Source of the DNA: JAKSPM01 sp964450645
Lineage (GTDB): Bacteria > Bacillota > Clostridia > Oscillospirales > Oscillospiraceae
Length of the DNA stretch: 61,940 nt
Assembly (NCBI GenBank): GCA_964450645.1
Contig: CAYVEB010000006.1
Span: 1-61,940 of the forward strand
Direction of reading: 5' to 3'
The notes under the pieces are model-generated. The model saw only the letters and a list, made by a program, of their open reading frames with translations, was not told the origin of the DNA and did not search any database. Position numbers and translations under genes: made by a program. Shown piece by piece: positions 29,407 through 39,361 of this stretch; position 1 is the first letter of the stretch; each line of letters opens with the position of its first letter.

Positions 29407-31296
29407 TTGAACCTGGAAAACGCTTTGACCTTATTCGACTCCGGCGATTTGACGACGGCTTATGCCATTTTCGGCTGCCACCGGCTGGGGGATGGCTGGC
29501 GGTTCCGCGTTTGGGCACCCAACGCGGCAGCCGTGAGCGTCGTGGGAGATTTTAATTTTTGGAATCCGGAGGATCTGCCCATGCGGAAAATCGGCCATGG
29601 CGTGTGGGAGGCGGTTTCCCCGGTTGCCAAGGCCGGACAGGCATATAAATACTGCGTTACGCATACCTCCGGCCGCCGGGTTTATAAGATGGATCCCTAT
29701 GGTTTTCAGGCAACGCCGTTGCCGGATACGTCCAGCGTAATCTGTGACCTGGGCGCTTATCGCTGGCGCGACGGCGCCTACCGCCGCGCGGCGGGGCGGC
29801 GCAACGCACTGCACCGGCCCGTCAATATTTATGAGGTGCATCTGGGTTCGTGGAAGCGGCATGAGGACGGCTCGTTTTTGACCTACACGGAGCTGGCCGA
29901 GCAGTTGGTTCCCTACGTCAAGGAGATGGGCTATACGCACATTGAGCTGCTGCCGGTAATGGAGTACCCCTTCGAGCCGAGCTGGGGCTACCAGGTCACG
30001 GGCTATTACGCGCCGACGCACCGCTATGGCGCGCCCCAGGAGCTGATGGCGTTTATCGACGCCTGCCACTGGGCGGATCTGGGCGTGATTTTGGACTGGG
30101 TGCCGGCGCACTTCCCCAAAGATGAATATGGGTTGTATGAATTTGACGGCACGTGCCAGTATGAGCTGTCCGACCCCATGATGCGGGAGCATCTGGAGTG
30201 GGGGACGCGGATTTTTGATTATGGCAAGGGCGGCGTGCTGTCGTTCCTGGTGTCCAACGTCGTGTTCTGGCTGAAACAGTACCATGTCGACGGCATCCGC
30301 GTTGACGCGGTGTCCTCCATGCTGTATCTGGACTACAACCGCCGCAATTACCGCCCCAACCGCTACGGCGGCCGGGAAAATCTGGAGGCGATCGCGTTTT
30401 TGCAGCGGATGAACAAGGCCGCCTTCGCGGTCAATCCGCGGGTGATGATGATCGCGGAGGAATCCACAGCTTTTCCGGGCGTCACAATGCCGGCGTATGA
30501 CGGCGGCCTGGGGTTCTTGTTCAAGTGGAACATGGGCTGGATGAACGATCTGTTGAGTTACATGTCCAGCGACCCGGTCTACCGTAAATATGAACATAAC
30601 AAGCTGACGTTCCAGCTGACCTACGCGTTTTCGGAGAATTACATTCTACCCCTGTCCCACGACGAGGTGGTACACGGAAAGCACTCCTTGATCGACCGGA
30701 TGCCAGGGGAGTATGACCAAAAATTCAATAATTTAAGGGCGTTTTACGCGTATATGATGACGGAACCGGGGAAAAAGCTGAACTTCATGGGCAGCGAATT
30801 TGCCCAGTTCATCGAGTGGAATTACAAGCAGGGCCTGGATTGGCTGCTGCTGGACACTGACCGGCACCGTCACAGGCAGCAATTTGTCCGCGATTTGAAC
30901 CATTTTTACAGCAGCCATCCCCAGCTGTGGGAGAACGACCAGGACTGGGACGGCTTCGCGTGGATCGATCCGGACGACCGGGACAACAGCGTCTTGTCCT
31001 ACCGGCGGATGGATCACCGGGGCAGGGAATTGGTGATCGTGTGCAATTTTACGCCGGTCTACCGGGCCAATTATCGCCTGGGGCTGCGGCTGGCGGGCGT
31101 CTACGACCCGATCTTCTGTACCGACCGCAAGGAGTACGGCGGCTACGGTACTTATGTGCCCTCTGTCAAAACGGAAAAGCAACCGGCCAACGGTATGCGC
31201 CTATCCGGGGAATTTACGCTGCCGTCCATGTCGGTTACCATATACCAGCGCAGAATTCAACGTAAAGCAAATTCAGACAAGGAGACGAGACTATGA
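29407..31296 (+). CDS. glgB: 1,4-alpha-glucan branching enzyme GlgB
   Basis: I use the TTG at 29407, 8 bases after AAAGGAGAG; the TTG at 29389 lies before that site. The 629-aa protein has an N-terminal CBM48 (GWRFRVWAPNAAAVSVVGDF), the GH13 core with YEVHLGSWKRHEDG, GIRVDAVSSMLYLDY (nucleophile Asp), MIAEESTAFPGV (acid Glu) and LSHDEVVHGKHSL (third carboxylate), and a C-terminal beta domain. It adds alpha-1,6 branches to glycogen. Its stop overlaps the glgC start by 4 bases. Confidence 0.97.
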   Translation: MNLENALTLFDSGDLTTAYAIFGCHRLGDGWRFRVWAPNAAAVSVVGDFNFWNPEDLPMRKIGHGVWEAVSPVAKAGQAYKYCVTHTSGRRVYKMDPYGFQATPLPDTSSVICDLGAYRWRDGAYRRAAGRRNALHRPVNIYEVHLGSWKRHEDGSFLTYTELAEQLVPYVKEMGYTHIELLPVMEYPFEPSWGYQVTGYYAPTHRYGAPQELMAFIDACHWADLGVILDWVPAHFPKDEYGLYEFDGTCQYELSDPMMREHLEWGTRIFDYGKGGVLSFLVSNVVFWLKQYHVDGIRVDAVSSMLYLDYNRRNYRPNRYGGRENLEAIAFLQRMNKAAFAVNPRVMMIAEESTAFPGVTMPAYDGGLGFLFKWNMGWMNDLLSYMSSDPVYRKYEHNKLTFQLTYAFSENYILPLSHDEVVHGKHSLIDRMPGEYDQKFNNLRAFYAYMMTEPGKKLNFMGSEFAQFIEWNYKQGLDWLLLDTDRHRHRQQFVRDLNHFYSSHPQLWENDQDWDGFAWIDPDDRDNSVLSYRRMDHRGRELVIVCNFTPVYRANYRLGLRLAGVYDPIFCTDRKEYGGYGTYVPSVKTEKQPANGMRLSGEFTLPSMSVTIYQRRIQRKANSDKETRL

Positions 31297-32480
31297 ATTT
31301 TCAGAAAAAACATTGTGTTGCAATGCTGCTGGCCGGCGGTCAGGGCAGCCGTCTGCTGGTACTGACGGAAAACACCGCGAAGCCTGCGGTACCTTTTGGC
31401 GGAAAGTACCGAATTATCGATTTCCCCCTGTCCAATTGCGTCAACTCTGGCATCAATACCGTGGGCATTTTAACCCAGTATCAGCCGCTGGAACTGAACG
31501 AATATATCGGAAATGGCCAACCCTGGGGCCTGAACAGCTCCCATGGCGGCGTGCAGGTGCTGCCGCCCTACGCACGGAGCAAAAAATCCGAGTGGTACAA
31601 GGGCACGGCCAACGCCATCTATCAGAATATGGGCTTTATCGAGCGCTATGACCCGGAAAATGTGCTGATCCTCTCCGGCGACCATATCTACCGCATGGAC
31701 TACGCCGCCATGCTCCGTTTCCATGTCCTGCACGGCGCCGACTGCACCATCGCGGTGCGCAAGGTCCCCATGAAGGAGGCCAGCCGTTTCGGTATTATGA
31801 ATACCAACGAGGACGGCTTGATCTACGAATTCGAAGAAAAGCCAAAGAAACCCAAGAGCAACAACGCCTCGATGGGCATCTACATCTTCAAGTGGAGCGT
31901 GCTGAAAAAGTTTCTGATCGACGACGAGGAAGACCCCAAATCGGAAAACGACTTCGGCAAGAACGTGATTCCTGCGCTCCTCAACGCCGGACATAAGCTG
32001 TACGCCTACGCCTTTGAGGGCTACTGGAAAGACGTCGGAACGATATCTTCCCTTTGGGAGGCCAATATGGATCTTCTGGGCGAGCATCCGGAGTTTAATA
32101 TCTACGGGGACGGCAACAACAAAATTTACGCGCGGAACTACGCCATGCCATCGAGCTACATCGACGCCACGTCCAAGGTTTCGGACAGTTTCATCGCTGA
32201 GGGCTGTGAAATCTACGGCAGCGTTACCCACAGCGTCATCTCCACCGGCTGTAGCATCGGCAAGGATGCCTTGATCGAAGACAGCGTGATTATGCCGAAT
32301 GTGCGCGTGGAGCCGGGCGCGATCATCCGCCACGCCATTGTGGGCGAGGACTGCACCATCTGCCGCGGCGCGATTATCGGCGGCCGCTTCGCGCCGGAGG
32401 AAACGAAAGAAATCAGCGTTATCGGCAAGGAAAAGGTGATTGGCGAGAACTGCGTCGTCAAGCCGGGCGAAGTCTGCTGA
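31293..32480 (+). CDS. glgC: ADP-glucose pyrophosphorylase catalytic subunit GlgC
   Basis: The 395-aa protein begins with the nucleotidyl loop LLAGGQGSRLLVLTENTAKP and continues VPFGGKYRIIDFPLSNCVNS, YKGTANAIYQN, ILSGDHIYRMDY and YWKDVGTISSLWEANM. It makes ADP-glucose from ATP and glucose-1-phosphate, the committed step of glycogen synthesis. The C-terminal left-handed beta-helix is present. It pairs with GlgD encoded next, as in other Firmicutes. Confidence 0.96.
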   Translation: MNFQKKHCVAMLLAGGQGSRLLVLTENTAKPAVPFGGKYRIIDFPLSNCVNSGINTVGILTQYQPLELNEYIGNGQPWGLNSSHGGVQVLPPYARSKKSEWYKGTANAIYQNMGFIERYDPENVLILSGDHIYRMDYAAMLRFHVLHGADCTIAVRKVPMKEASRFGIMNTNEDGLIYEFEEKPKKPKSNNASMGIYIFKWSVLKKFLIDDEEDPKSENDFGKNVIPALLNAGHKLYAYAFEGYWKDVGTISSLWEANMDLLGEHPEFNIYGDGNNKIYARNYAMPSSYIDATSKVSDSFIAEGCEIYGSVTHSVISTGCSIGKDALIEDSVIMPNVRVEPGAIIRHAIVGEDCTICRGAIIGGRFAPEETKEISVIGKEKVIGENCVVKPGEVC

Positions 32481-32504
32481 AAATGGGAAAGTGAGGAATT
32501 TTTT

Positions 32505-33620
32505 ATGAGAATGATGGCCATTATATTTGCAAACCTGTATGACAGCGCGCTGGGGCAGCTGACCAATAAGCGCACCATTGCCTCGTTGCCCTTTGGCGGC
32601 AGGTACCGCCAAATCGACTTTAGCTTATCCAATGTGGCCAATGCGGGCATCGACCATGTGGGCGTAATCACCCAGTTTAACTATCAGTCGCTCCTGAACC
32701 ATATTGGCTCTGGCCAGGACTGGGATCTGGAACTGGGCGAGGGCAAGCTGGAATTTTTAACGCCGTTCTCGATGGGACATACCAGTACGTTCCGCGGCAA
32801 ACTGGACGCGATCAATTCCGCAAAGGACTTTCTGGAGATGGCGACGGAGGAATATGTCGTGCTGATCGACAGCTGCGTTCTGTATGCCATCGACTACCGG
32901 AAGGTATTGTTCGAGCACATCAAATCCGGCTGCGATGTGACGGTGGTCGCCAAGGACGGGATCAGCAACGGCAAAAAGCAACTGGATCTGGCCGTGATGC
33001 TCAATGAGGACGGCACGATCCGGGATATGGCGGTCGACTATTCCGCCGACAGCCGGTATCTGGCCTCCATGGGCGCGTTTGTGATGAAGCGGGAGTTGCT
33101 GCTCGAAGCGGTGCAGGAGTCCGTGGTGCGTTCGCGGTACCATCTGGAGCGGGACTTCATCCTGCGGATGTTCCTGCGCGGAGAGCTGAACGTGGGGATC
33201 TACCAATACCCCGGCGTGGTCTTGTTTAATGAAAGCCCGGTGGAGTACTATCAGAGCAACCTGGCGCTGCTGGACCGGGATATTCGGCACGGCCTGTTTA
33301 ACACCGGGAACACCATCTATACCCGTGTGCGCAATGAGGTTCCCGCTCTGTTCGGCGAACATGCCCAAATTGACAACTGCATTGTCAGCGACGGCTGCAT
33401 GATCGATGGCAAGGCCGAGCACTCGGTGCTGTTCCGGGGCGTGAATCTAAAGGCCGATGCGTGTGTGAAGGACTGCGTGATTATGCAGGACGCGACTATT
33501 GAAGAAGGAGCCGAGCTGGAATACTGCGTGCTGGATAAGCTCGTCCATGTCCGAAAGGGCACCAAGCTGATGGGAACCCCCAACAATCCGCTGATTATCG
33601 AAAGAGGAGAAACTGTATGA
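32505..33620 (+). CDS. glgD: ADP-glucose pyrophosphorylase regulatory subunit GlgD
   Basis: The 371-aa protein follows the GlgC fold (LPFGGRYRQIDFSLSNVANA, SGQDWDLELGEGKLEFL), but its N-terminus, MAIIFANLYDSALGQLTNKR, lacks the GGxGxRL nucleotide loop, and the catalytic Asp/Lys context is altered. This is the hallmark of GlgD, which associates with and stimulates GlgC. GTGAGG lies upstream of the ATG, and the gene overlaps glgA by 4 bases. Confidence 0.94.
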   Translation: MRMMAIIFANLYDSALGQLTNKRTIASLPFGGRYRQIDFSLSNVANAGIDHVGVITQFNYQSLLNHIGSGQDWDLELGEGKLEFLTPFSMGHTSTFRGKLDAINSAKDFLEMATEEYVVLIDSCVLYAIDYRKVLFEHIKSGCDVTVVAKDGISNGKKQLDLAVMLNEDGTIRDMAVDYSADSRYLASMGAFVMKRELLLEAVQESVVRSRYHLERDFILRMFLRGELNVGIYQYPGVVLFNESPVEYYQSNLALLDRDIRHGLFNTGNTIYTRVRNEVPALFGEHAQIDNCIVSDGCMIDGKAEHSVLFRGVNLKADACVKDCVIMQDATIEEGAELEYCVLDKLVHVRKGTKLMGTPNNPLIIERGETV

Positions 33621-35041
33621 AAATCGCATTGGCGGCGTCGGAAGCCGCTCCCTATGTAAAGACAGGCGGCCTAGGCGACGTACTGCAGGCCCTCCCCGCG
33701 GAACTCAGCCGGATTCCCGGCAACGAACTGGTCTTGTTCCTGCCCTATTACCGCCGCATTAAATACAATTCCCAGGTTGAAACCAACTTTATTGGCTCGT
33801 TTTCCATCAAGCTGTCCTGGCGGGATCAGTATGTCGGCCTGTTCCAGCTAAAAAGCCGCAGGAGAAAGCTGCGGGTGTATTTTATTGACAATGAATACTA
33901 CTTTGGCCGCGACAACATCTATGGCGACTATGACGACGGCGAGCGGTTTGCCTATTTTTCCAAAGCCGTACTGGCCTGCATGGACTACATCGGCTTTGAG
34001 CCGGACATCCTGCACTGTCATGACTGGCAAACCGGCCTGATTCCGGTGTTTTTCCGCGCCTTGTATCAGCAGCGCTACCCCAACACCCACGTGGTGTTTA
34101 CCATCCACAATGTGGAGTACCAGGGCAAGGCCAATCTGCCGTTTTTCTATGACACCCTGGCGCTGCCGGAGGAGTTCCAAAATATTTTGACCTTTGACGG
34201 CTGCCTGAACTTTATGAAAGGCGCGATTCTGACGGCCGACCGGGTTACCACGGTGTCTCAGACCTACGCCAAGGAGCTGCAATATCCCTACTTTGCCCAC
34301 GGGCTGGACGGGATTTTGTCCGCCTGCGGCGACCGGCTGTGCGGGATTACCAACGGGATTGACACCGACGTCTACAATCCCGCCAGGGATTCCGCACTCG
34401 TCGCCCCCTATACCGCCGGCAAGCTTAGCAACAAGGCGAAAAACAAGGCCGCCCTGCAAGAGGAGCTGGGGCTGGATATGGCGCCGGAAGTGCCGGTGTT
34501 GGCCATGGTCACGCGTCTTGCCGGCCACAAGGGGATCGACCTGCTGACCTATATCCTCCACCGCCTGATGGAGCGCAGCGTGCAGCTGGTGATCGTCGGC
34601 ACGGGCGAGCGGCAGTATGAGGAACTGCTGTCCAGCATGGCGTGGGAATATCCGGGCAGATTCTCCATGAATCTGCGCTTTGATCCGGCGCTTGCCTCGC
34701 GGGTGTACGCGGGCGCGGACATATATTTGATGCCGTCCAAGTCTGAGCCGTGCGGATTGAGTCAGATGATCGCCATGCACTACGGCACCATCCCCGTCAT
34801 CAACGCCACGGGCGGCTTGAAGGACACCGTCCCGCCCTATAACGCGCAGACGGGCGAGGGGCGCGGTTTTAGCTTCCAGAGCTACAACGGCGACGACTTT
34901 CTGGGAGCCATTGACCGGGCGATCACCCTGTATTATAATGACAAGGCCGCTTGGACTGCCCTGATCAAGCAGGATATGGCCTTTGATTGCAGCTGGAAGG
35001 TACCCGCCCAGCACTATATGGAGCTGTATGCCAGCTTATAA
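33617..35041 (+). CDS. glgA: Glycogen synthase GlgA (GT5)
   Basis: The 474-aa enzyme has the ADP-glucose loop KTGGLGDVLQALPAELSR (about residues 15-32), HCHDWQTGLIPVFF, TIHNVEYQG, ITNGIDTDVYNPA, VTRLAGHKGIDLL and SKSEPCGLSQMIAMHYGTIP (catalytic Glu region). It elongates glycogen chains from ADP-glucose made by GlgC/GlgD. GAGGAG precedes the start, which overlaps glgD. All GT5 motifs are intact. Confidence 0.97.
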   Translation: MKIALAASEAAPYVKTGGLGDVLQALPAELSRIPGNELVLFLPYYRRIKYNSQVETNFIGSFSIKLSWRDQYVGLFQLKSRRRKLRVYFIDNEYYFGRDNIYGDYDDGERFAYFSKAVLACMDYIGFEPDILHCHDWQTGLIPVFFRALYQQRYPNTHVVFTIHNVEYQGKANLPFFYDTLALPEEFQNILTFDGCLNFMKGAILTADRVTTVSQTYAKELQYPYFAHGLDGILSACGDRLCGITNGIDTDVYNPARDSALVAPYTAGKLSNKAKNKAALQEELGLDMAPEVPVLAMVTRLAGHKGIDLLTYILHRLMERSVQLVIVGTGERQYEELLSSMAWEYPGRFSMNLRFDPALASRVYAGADIYLMPSKSEPCGLSQMIAMHYGTIPVINATGGLKDTVPPYNAQTGEGRGFSFQSYNGDDFLGAIDRAITLYYNDKAAWTALIKQDMAFDCSWKVPAQHYMELYASL

Positions 35042-35065
35042 ACGAAAAAATTTTGGAGGAACCAC

Positions 35066-37456
35066 ATGAAACCAATTGAACTCATCAACCAGGAAACCAT
35101 GCGTTCGTTTGGCTGCGATATCAGCGAGGCGACGGAAATTCAGGTGTACAAGGCGCTTTGCAAGGTGACGCGCCATCTTTTGGCGGAAAAACGCCATGAA
35201 TTTAAGCGTAGCTACACCGGCTCCCAGCGCAAGCAGGTCTATTATATGTCGATGGAATTTTTGGTCGGCACTTCCTTGCGCAACAATCTCTATAACCTTG
35301 GCGTGGAGCAGGAGTTTACCCAAGCCTTGCAGGAGGCGGGGTTTGACATCCAGAAGCTGTACGATATGGATCCGGACGCGGGGCTGGGCAACGGCGGCTT
35401 GGGCCGCCTGGCGTCGTGCTATATGGATTCGCTGACCGGCCTGGACTATCCCGCTACCGGCTTTTCGATCCGCTATGAATTTGGCATCTTCCGGCAAAAG
35501 ATCGTGGATGGCTGGCAGATGGAATTCCCCGACAACTGGCTGGAATTGGCCGACGTGTGGCTCCGCCCCAGAGAGGAGCACGCGGTGGAGGTTCGCTTCG
35601 GCGGCGAGGTGCGCGAATGGTACGACAACGGGAAATTTAAGGTGGCGCACATTGGCTACAACTCCGTCATGGCCGTGCCGTACGATTTCCTGATTTCCGG
35701 CTACCGAAGCAAGGCGGTGAATAAGCTGGTGCTTTGGAGCGCGAAGCTGCCCCAGAGCTTTGACATGGCGGCCTTCTCCCGCGGCGATTACGTCCGCGCG
35801 CTGGAGCAGAACACCATGGCCGAGACGATCTCCAAGGTGCTCTATCCCGCGGACGATCACATCCAGGGCAAGCGCCTGCGTCTGAAGCAGCAATATCTGC
35901 TGGTATCTGCTTCGCTGCAGAGCATCCTGCGTGAGCATTTGGAGCGCTACCACACGCTGGACAATCTGCCGGACAAAGTCGCCATTCACATCAACGATAC
36001 CCATCCGGCCCTGTGCGTGCCGGAGCTGATGCGCCTTTTGATGGACGAGCACGACTACGGCTGGGATCAGGCGTGGGAGATCACCCAAAAGACCTTGTCC
36101 TATACCAACCACACCGTGATGGCCGAGGCGCTGGAGCGCTGGAGCGTGGATCTTTACCGCGAACAGCTGCCCCGCATCTATTCGATCACGGCGGAGATCA
36201 ACCGCCGATTGATGGAGCGGCTGAACCGGGCCTATCCGGGGGACTATGGCAAGCTCAATTATATGGCGGTGATCGCGGACGGCGAGGTGCGCATGGCGAA
36301 CCTGTGCCTGGCGGCCTGCCATATGGTCAACGGCGTTTCCAAGCTGCACACGGACATCTTGCGCAACGGCATCTTCCGCGACTACTGCCAGCTGGAGCCG
36401 GATCGCTTTACAAACGTCACCAACGGCATCGCCTACCGCCGCTGGCTTTGCCAGTCCAATCCCGCGCTGACCAGTTATCTGCAGGAATTGATCGGGGATG
36501 ATTTCCTGAAGGATTCCATGGCCCTGCAAAAGCTGCTGGATTATCGCGACGAGGAAGAGGTTCTGGCCAATTTGCAGCGCATCAAGCGCTTGAACAAGGT
36601 GCGTCTGGCCAACTATATCTCCCGCGTCAACGGCATCAACGTGAATCCAGACTCTCTGTTCGACGTGCAAATCAAGCGCCTGCATGAATACAAGCGGCAG
36701 CTGCTGAACGTGCTGCACATCCTCTATCTCTACCGGCACATTAAGGATAGCCCCAGCGAATACTACACGCCGCGCACCTTTATTTTCGCGGCCAAGGCGT
36801 CGGCCGGTTATGTCCGCGCCAAGCAAATCATCAGCTTGATTGTCGCGGTTTCCAACCTGATCAATTCGGATCCTCTGGTGCGCGATAAGCTCAAGGTGGT
36901 CTTTATTGAGGACTACAAGGTATCCCTGGCGGAGATCATCATTCCCGCCGCCGACATCTCCGAGCAAATTTCCATTGCCGGCAAGGAGGCCTCCGGCACG
37001 GGCAATATGAAGCTGATGATCAACGGCGCCATCACCATCGGCACCCTGGACGGCGCCAATGTGGAGATCCACGAACAGGTGGGTGACGAGAATATGTTCC
37101 TGTTCGGTCTGAAGGCGCATGAGGTGGAGGAGCTTTGGCACAAGGGCTATGATCCGAATGCCTATCTGACGGATGAGCTGCGGCAGGTGCTGGGGATGTT
37201 GACCTCCGGCGAATTGGGCCAGCGGTTTGACGACATTGTGGACAGTCTTTTGACCTGGCGCCTCGGCACGCCGGACAGCTATATGATTCTGGCTGACTTC
37301 GCGGACTACGCCCGCGCGCAGAGGGAGGTTTCGGCCGCCTACTCGGATAAGCGCCGCTTTGAGAATATGGCGCTTGTCAACATTGCCAAGTCCGGCATCT
37401 TCTCGGCCGACCGGGCGGTTTTGGAGTATGTCCAACGTATCTGGCACATGGAGTGA
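35066..37456 (+). CDS. glgP: Glycogen/maltodextrin phosphorylase GlgP (GT35)
   Basis: The 796-aa enzyme carries the phosphorylase landmarks: DAGLGNGGLGRLASCYMDSL, HINDTHPALCVPELMRLLMD, and the pyridoxal-phosphate segment EASGTGNMKLMINGAITIG with the cofactor Lys. It releases glucose-1-phosphate from glycogen. TTTTGGAGG precedes its ATG. Synthesis and breakdown enzymes therefore share one transcript. A very long open frame on the opposite strand is a composition artefact. Confidence 0.97.
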   Translation: MKPIELINQETMRSFGCDISEATEIQVYKALCKVTRHLLAEKRHEFKRSYTGSQRKQVYYMSMEFLVGTSLRNNLYNLGVEQEFTQALQEAGFDIQKLYDMDPDAGLGNGGLGRLASCYMDSLTGLDYPATGFSIRYEFGIFRQKIVDGWQMEFPDNWLELADVWLRPREEHAVEVRFGGEVREWYDNGKFKVAHIGYNSVMAVPYDFLISGYRSKAVNKLVLWSAKLPQSFDMAAFSRGDYVRALEQNTMAETISKVLYPADDHIQGKRLRLKQQYLLVSASLQSILREHLERYHTLDNLPDKVAIHINDTHPALCVPELMRLLMDEHDYGWDQAWEITQKTLSYTNHTVMAEALERWSVDLYREQLPRIYSITAEINRRLMERLNRAYPGDYGKLNYMAVIADGEVRMANLCLAACHMVNGVSKLHTDILRNGIFRDYCQLEPDRFTNVTNGIAYRRWLCQSNPALTSYLQELIGDDFLKDSMALQKLLDYRDEEEVLANLQRIKRLNKVRLANYISRVNGINVNPDSLFDVQIKRLHEYKRQLLNVLHILYLYRHIKDSPSEYYTPRTFIFAAKASAGYVRAKQIISLIVAVSNLINSDPLVRDKLKVVFIEDYKVSLAEIIIPAADISEQISIAGKEASGTGNMKLMINGAITIGTLDGANVEIHEQVGDENMFLFGLKAHEVEELWHKGYDPNAYLTDELRQVLGMLTSGELGQRFDDIVDSLLTWRLGTPDSYMILADFADYARAQREVSAAYSDKRRFENMALVNIAKSGIFSADRAVLEYVQRIWHME

Positions 37457-37467
37457 GGTTCTCAGGG

Positions 37468-39303
37468 ATGCGCATTTTATATGACAGCAAGCAGACCTGT
37501 TATAAAACACCGTTTGGCCCGCTGGTACCGGGCCAAACGTGTACCTTGCACCTGCACATCCCGGTCAGTGTCGGCGCGTCCCAGGCGGAAGTGATATTTG
37601 AGGACTGCTACGGCAAGCCGGCGTATCATTTTCCCATGCGCGTCAGCGAGGTGCGGGGATTGTACGAAATTTACTCGTGTTGTTTCTCGCTTCCGGAGCG
37701 GGGACTGTATTTCTACTATTTTTACATCGTGGCGCCAACCGGCCCGTTCCGGCTGTTCCGGCAAGGGCACGACACCAATATGGAAGCCGGGGAGAAATGG
37801 CAGCTGAGCTGCATCCCCGCCGACTATTCCACGCCGGAGTGGGCCAAGGGCGCGGTGATGTACCAAATTTTCCCGGATCGCTTTTTTCGGTCCGGCACGT
37901 GTGACACCACGGAAAAGCTAGGCCCGTTTTGGATACATGAAAACCTGTCCGATACGCCCTGTTTTCGGCCGGACGCGCACGGGGAGGTGCTCAATAACGA
38001 CTTCTATGGCGGCAACTTCCGCGGAATTCAGGAAAAACTGCCCTATCTCCAGTCTTTGGGCGTGCGTGTTGTATACCTCAACCCCATTGTCAAGGCGTTT
38101 TCCAACCACCGCTATGACGCCGCGGATTTCAAAAAGCCGGATCCGCTGTTGGGTACCGAGGAGGACTTTAAGAATCTGTGCGACGCGGCCCACGGGCTTG
38201 GCATGCGGATCATCTTCGACGGCGTCTTCTCCCACACCGGCAGCAACAGTATCTATTTTGACGCGAAGGGGATTTTCGGCGGCGGCGCGGTGTCCGACCC
38301 CCGGTCGCCCTATCGCGGCTGGTTCCAGTTTAAGCGGTACCCGGATGAATATGTGTGCTGGTGGAGTATTCGGACCCTGCCATGCGTGGATAAGTTCAAT
38401 CCCGACTACATCCGCTATGTTATTGACGACGAAGACAGCGTGGTCGCCCACTGGATGAAGCTGGGCGTCGACGGGTTCCGGCTGGACGTGGCGGATGAGC
38501 TGCCCGACCAGTTTGTGCTGCGGCTCAAGCGGCGGATCCGTCAGATCAATCCGCAGGCGCTGCTGATCGGCGAGGTCTGGGAGGACGCGTCCAACAAAGT
38601 TGCCTATGACGTATCGCGGCGCTACTTTGTGGATGGCGAACTGGACAGCGTGATGAACTATCCCTGGCAGAAGGCGATTTTGCGCTATCTGACCGAGGAG
38701 GACGACGGCGCGGCGCTGGGCGAGCAGATCATGACCATTGCGGAAAATTATCCGCCCCAGGTGCTGCTTTGCGTGATGAACCTGCTGGGAACGCATGACA
38801 CGGCAAGGATTCTCAACGCGTTGGCTGTGCGTTTCCACGGGAACAAGGAACAGCAGGCGCAGCGCCGCCTGACGGACGGCGAGCGGCAGCTGGGGCTCCG
38901 ACGGCTGCGTTTGGCTGCGTTTTTGCAGTATACGCTGCCGGGGATGCCTTGTATTTACTACGGGGACGAGGCCGGGATGGAGGGGTTTGCGGATCCGTTC
39001 AACCGGCGGTATTTCCCCTGGGGCAGGGAGGACACTGCGCTGCAGGCGTACTACCGGTCGCTGGGCGAGTTGAAGAATCACACGCCCGCCCTGCGCCTTG
39101 GAACGGTAGAGGTCATCAGTGCCGGCGGCGGACGGCTGGAATTTTTGCGCAAAACGGACGGGCAGACGGTCGCCGTCTACTGCAACCGGACGCAAACCCC
39201 GTGGCTTCCGCCGGTGCGGGGGAAGGTGCTGTTCACGTCGGCGGCCATGGACGGAGGCGCGCTGGCACCAAACTCCGCCGCTGTGCTGGAGCTTTATGAA
39301 TAA
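37468..39303 (+). CDS. GH13 neopullulanase/alpha-amylase-type enzyme with CBM34-like N-terminus
   Basis: I start at the ATG at 37468. Residues 1-110 form a beta-sandwich like CBM34 (CTLHLHIPVSVGASQAEVIF). The GH13 barrel follows with AVMYQIFPDRFF, YLNPIVKAFSNHRYDAADF, GFRLDVADELPDQ (nucleophile Asp), LIGEVWEDASN (acid Glu) and LLGTHDTARIL (third Asp). The C-terminal domain is short. There is no signal peptide, so it acts inside the cell, most likely hydrolysing or debranching limit dextrins left by GlgP. It is the last gene of the glycogen operon, 12 bases behind glgP. Confidence 0.88.
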   Translation: MRILYDSKQTCYKTPFGPLVPGQTCTLHLHIPVSVGASQAEVIFEDCYGKPAYHFPMRVSEVRGLYEIYSCCFSLPERGLYFYYFYIVAPTGPFRLFRQGHDTNMEAGEKWQLSCIPADYSTPEWAKGAVMYQIFPDRFFRSGTCDTTEKLGPFWIHENLSDTPCFRPDAHGEVLNNDFYGGNFRGIQEKLPYLQSLGVRVVYLNPIVKAFSNHRYDAADFKKPDPLLGTEEDFKNLCDAAHGLGMRIIFDGVFSHTGSNSIYFDAKGIFGGGAVSDPRSPYRGWFQFKRYPDEYVCWWSIRTLPCVDKFNPDYIRYVIDDEDSVVAHWMKLGVDGFRLDVADELPDQFVLRLKRRIRQINPQALLIGEVWEDASNKVAYDVSRRYFVDGELDSVMNYPWQKAILRYLTEEDDGAALGEQIMTIAENYPPQVLLCVMNLLGTHDTARILNALAVRFHGNKEQQAQRRLTDGERQLGLRRLRLAAFLQYTLPGMPCIYYGDEAGMEGFADPFNRRYFPWGREDTALQAYYRSLGELKNHTPALRLGTVEVISAGGGRLEFLRKTDGQTVAVYCNRTQTPWLPPVRGKVLFTSAAMDGGALAPNSAAVLELYE

Positions 39304-39309
39304 GAATCA

Positions 39310-39336
39310 GGCCGCCAGGTTTACTACCCGGCGGCC
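39310..39336. terminator. Shared terminator of convergent genes
   Basis: GGCCGCC pairs with GGCGGCC, the inner part continuing AGG/CCC, between the GH13 gene and the convergent lipoprotein gene. Confidence 0.6.
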
Positions 39337-39361
39337 CTGTGCCGCGAATATGGATTTTGCT

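Noticed and set aside
29431..32612. Long reverse-strand frames opposite glgB and glgC
   Set aside because: Shadows of the glycogen genes; no ribosome sites or motifs.
35036..37510. 824-codon open frame on the reverse strand
   Set aside because: It mirrors glgP exactly. Its product is rich in His, Arg, Gln and Val with no motif, and the forward-strand phosphorylase is unmistakable. Long antisense frames are common in GC-rich coding DNA.
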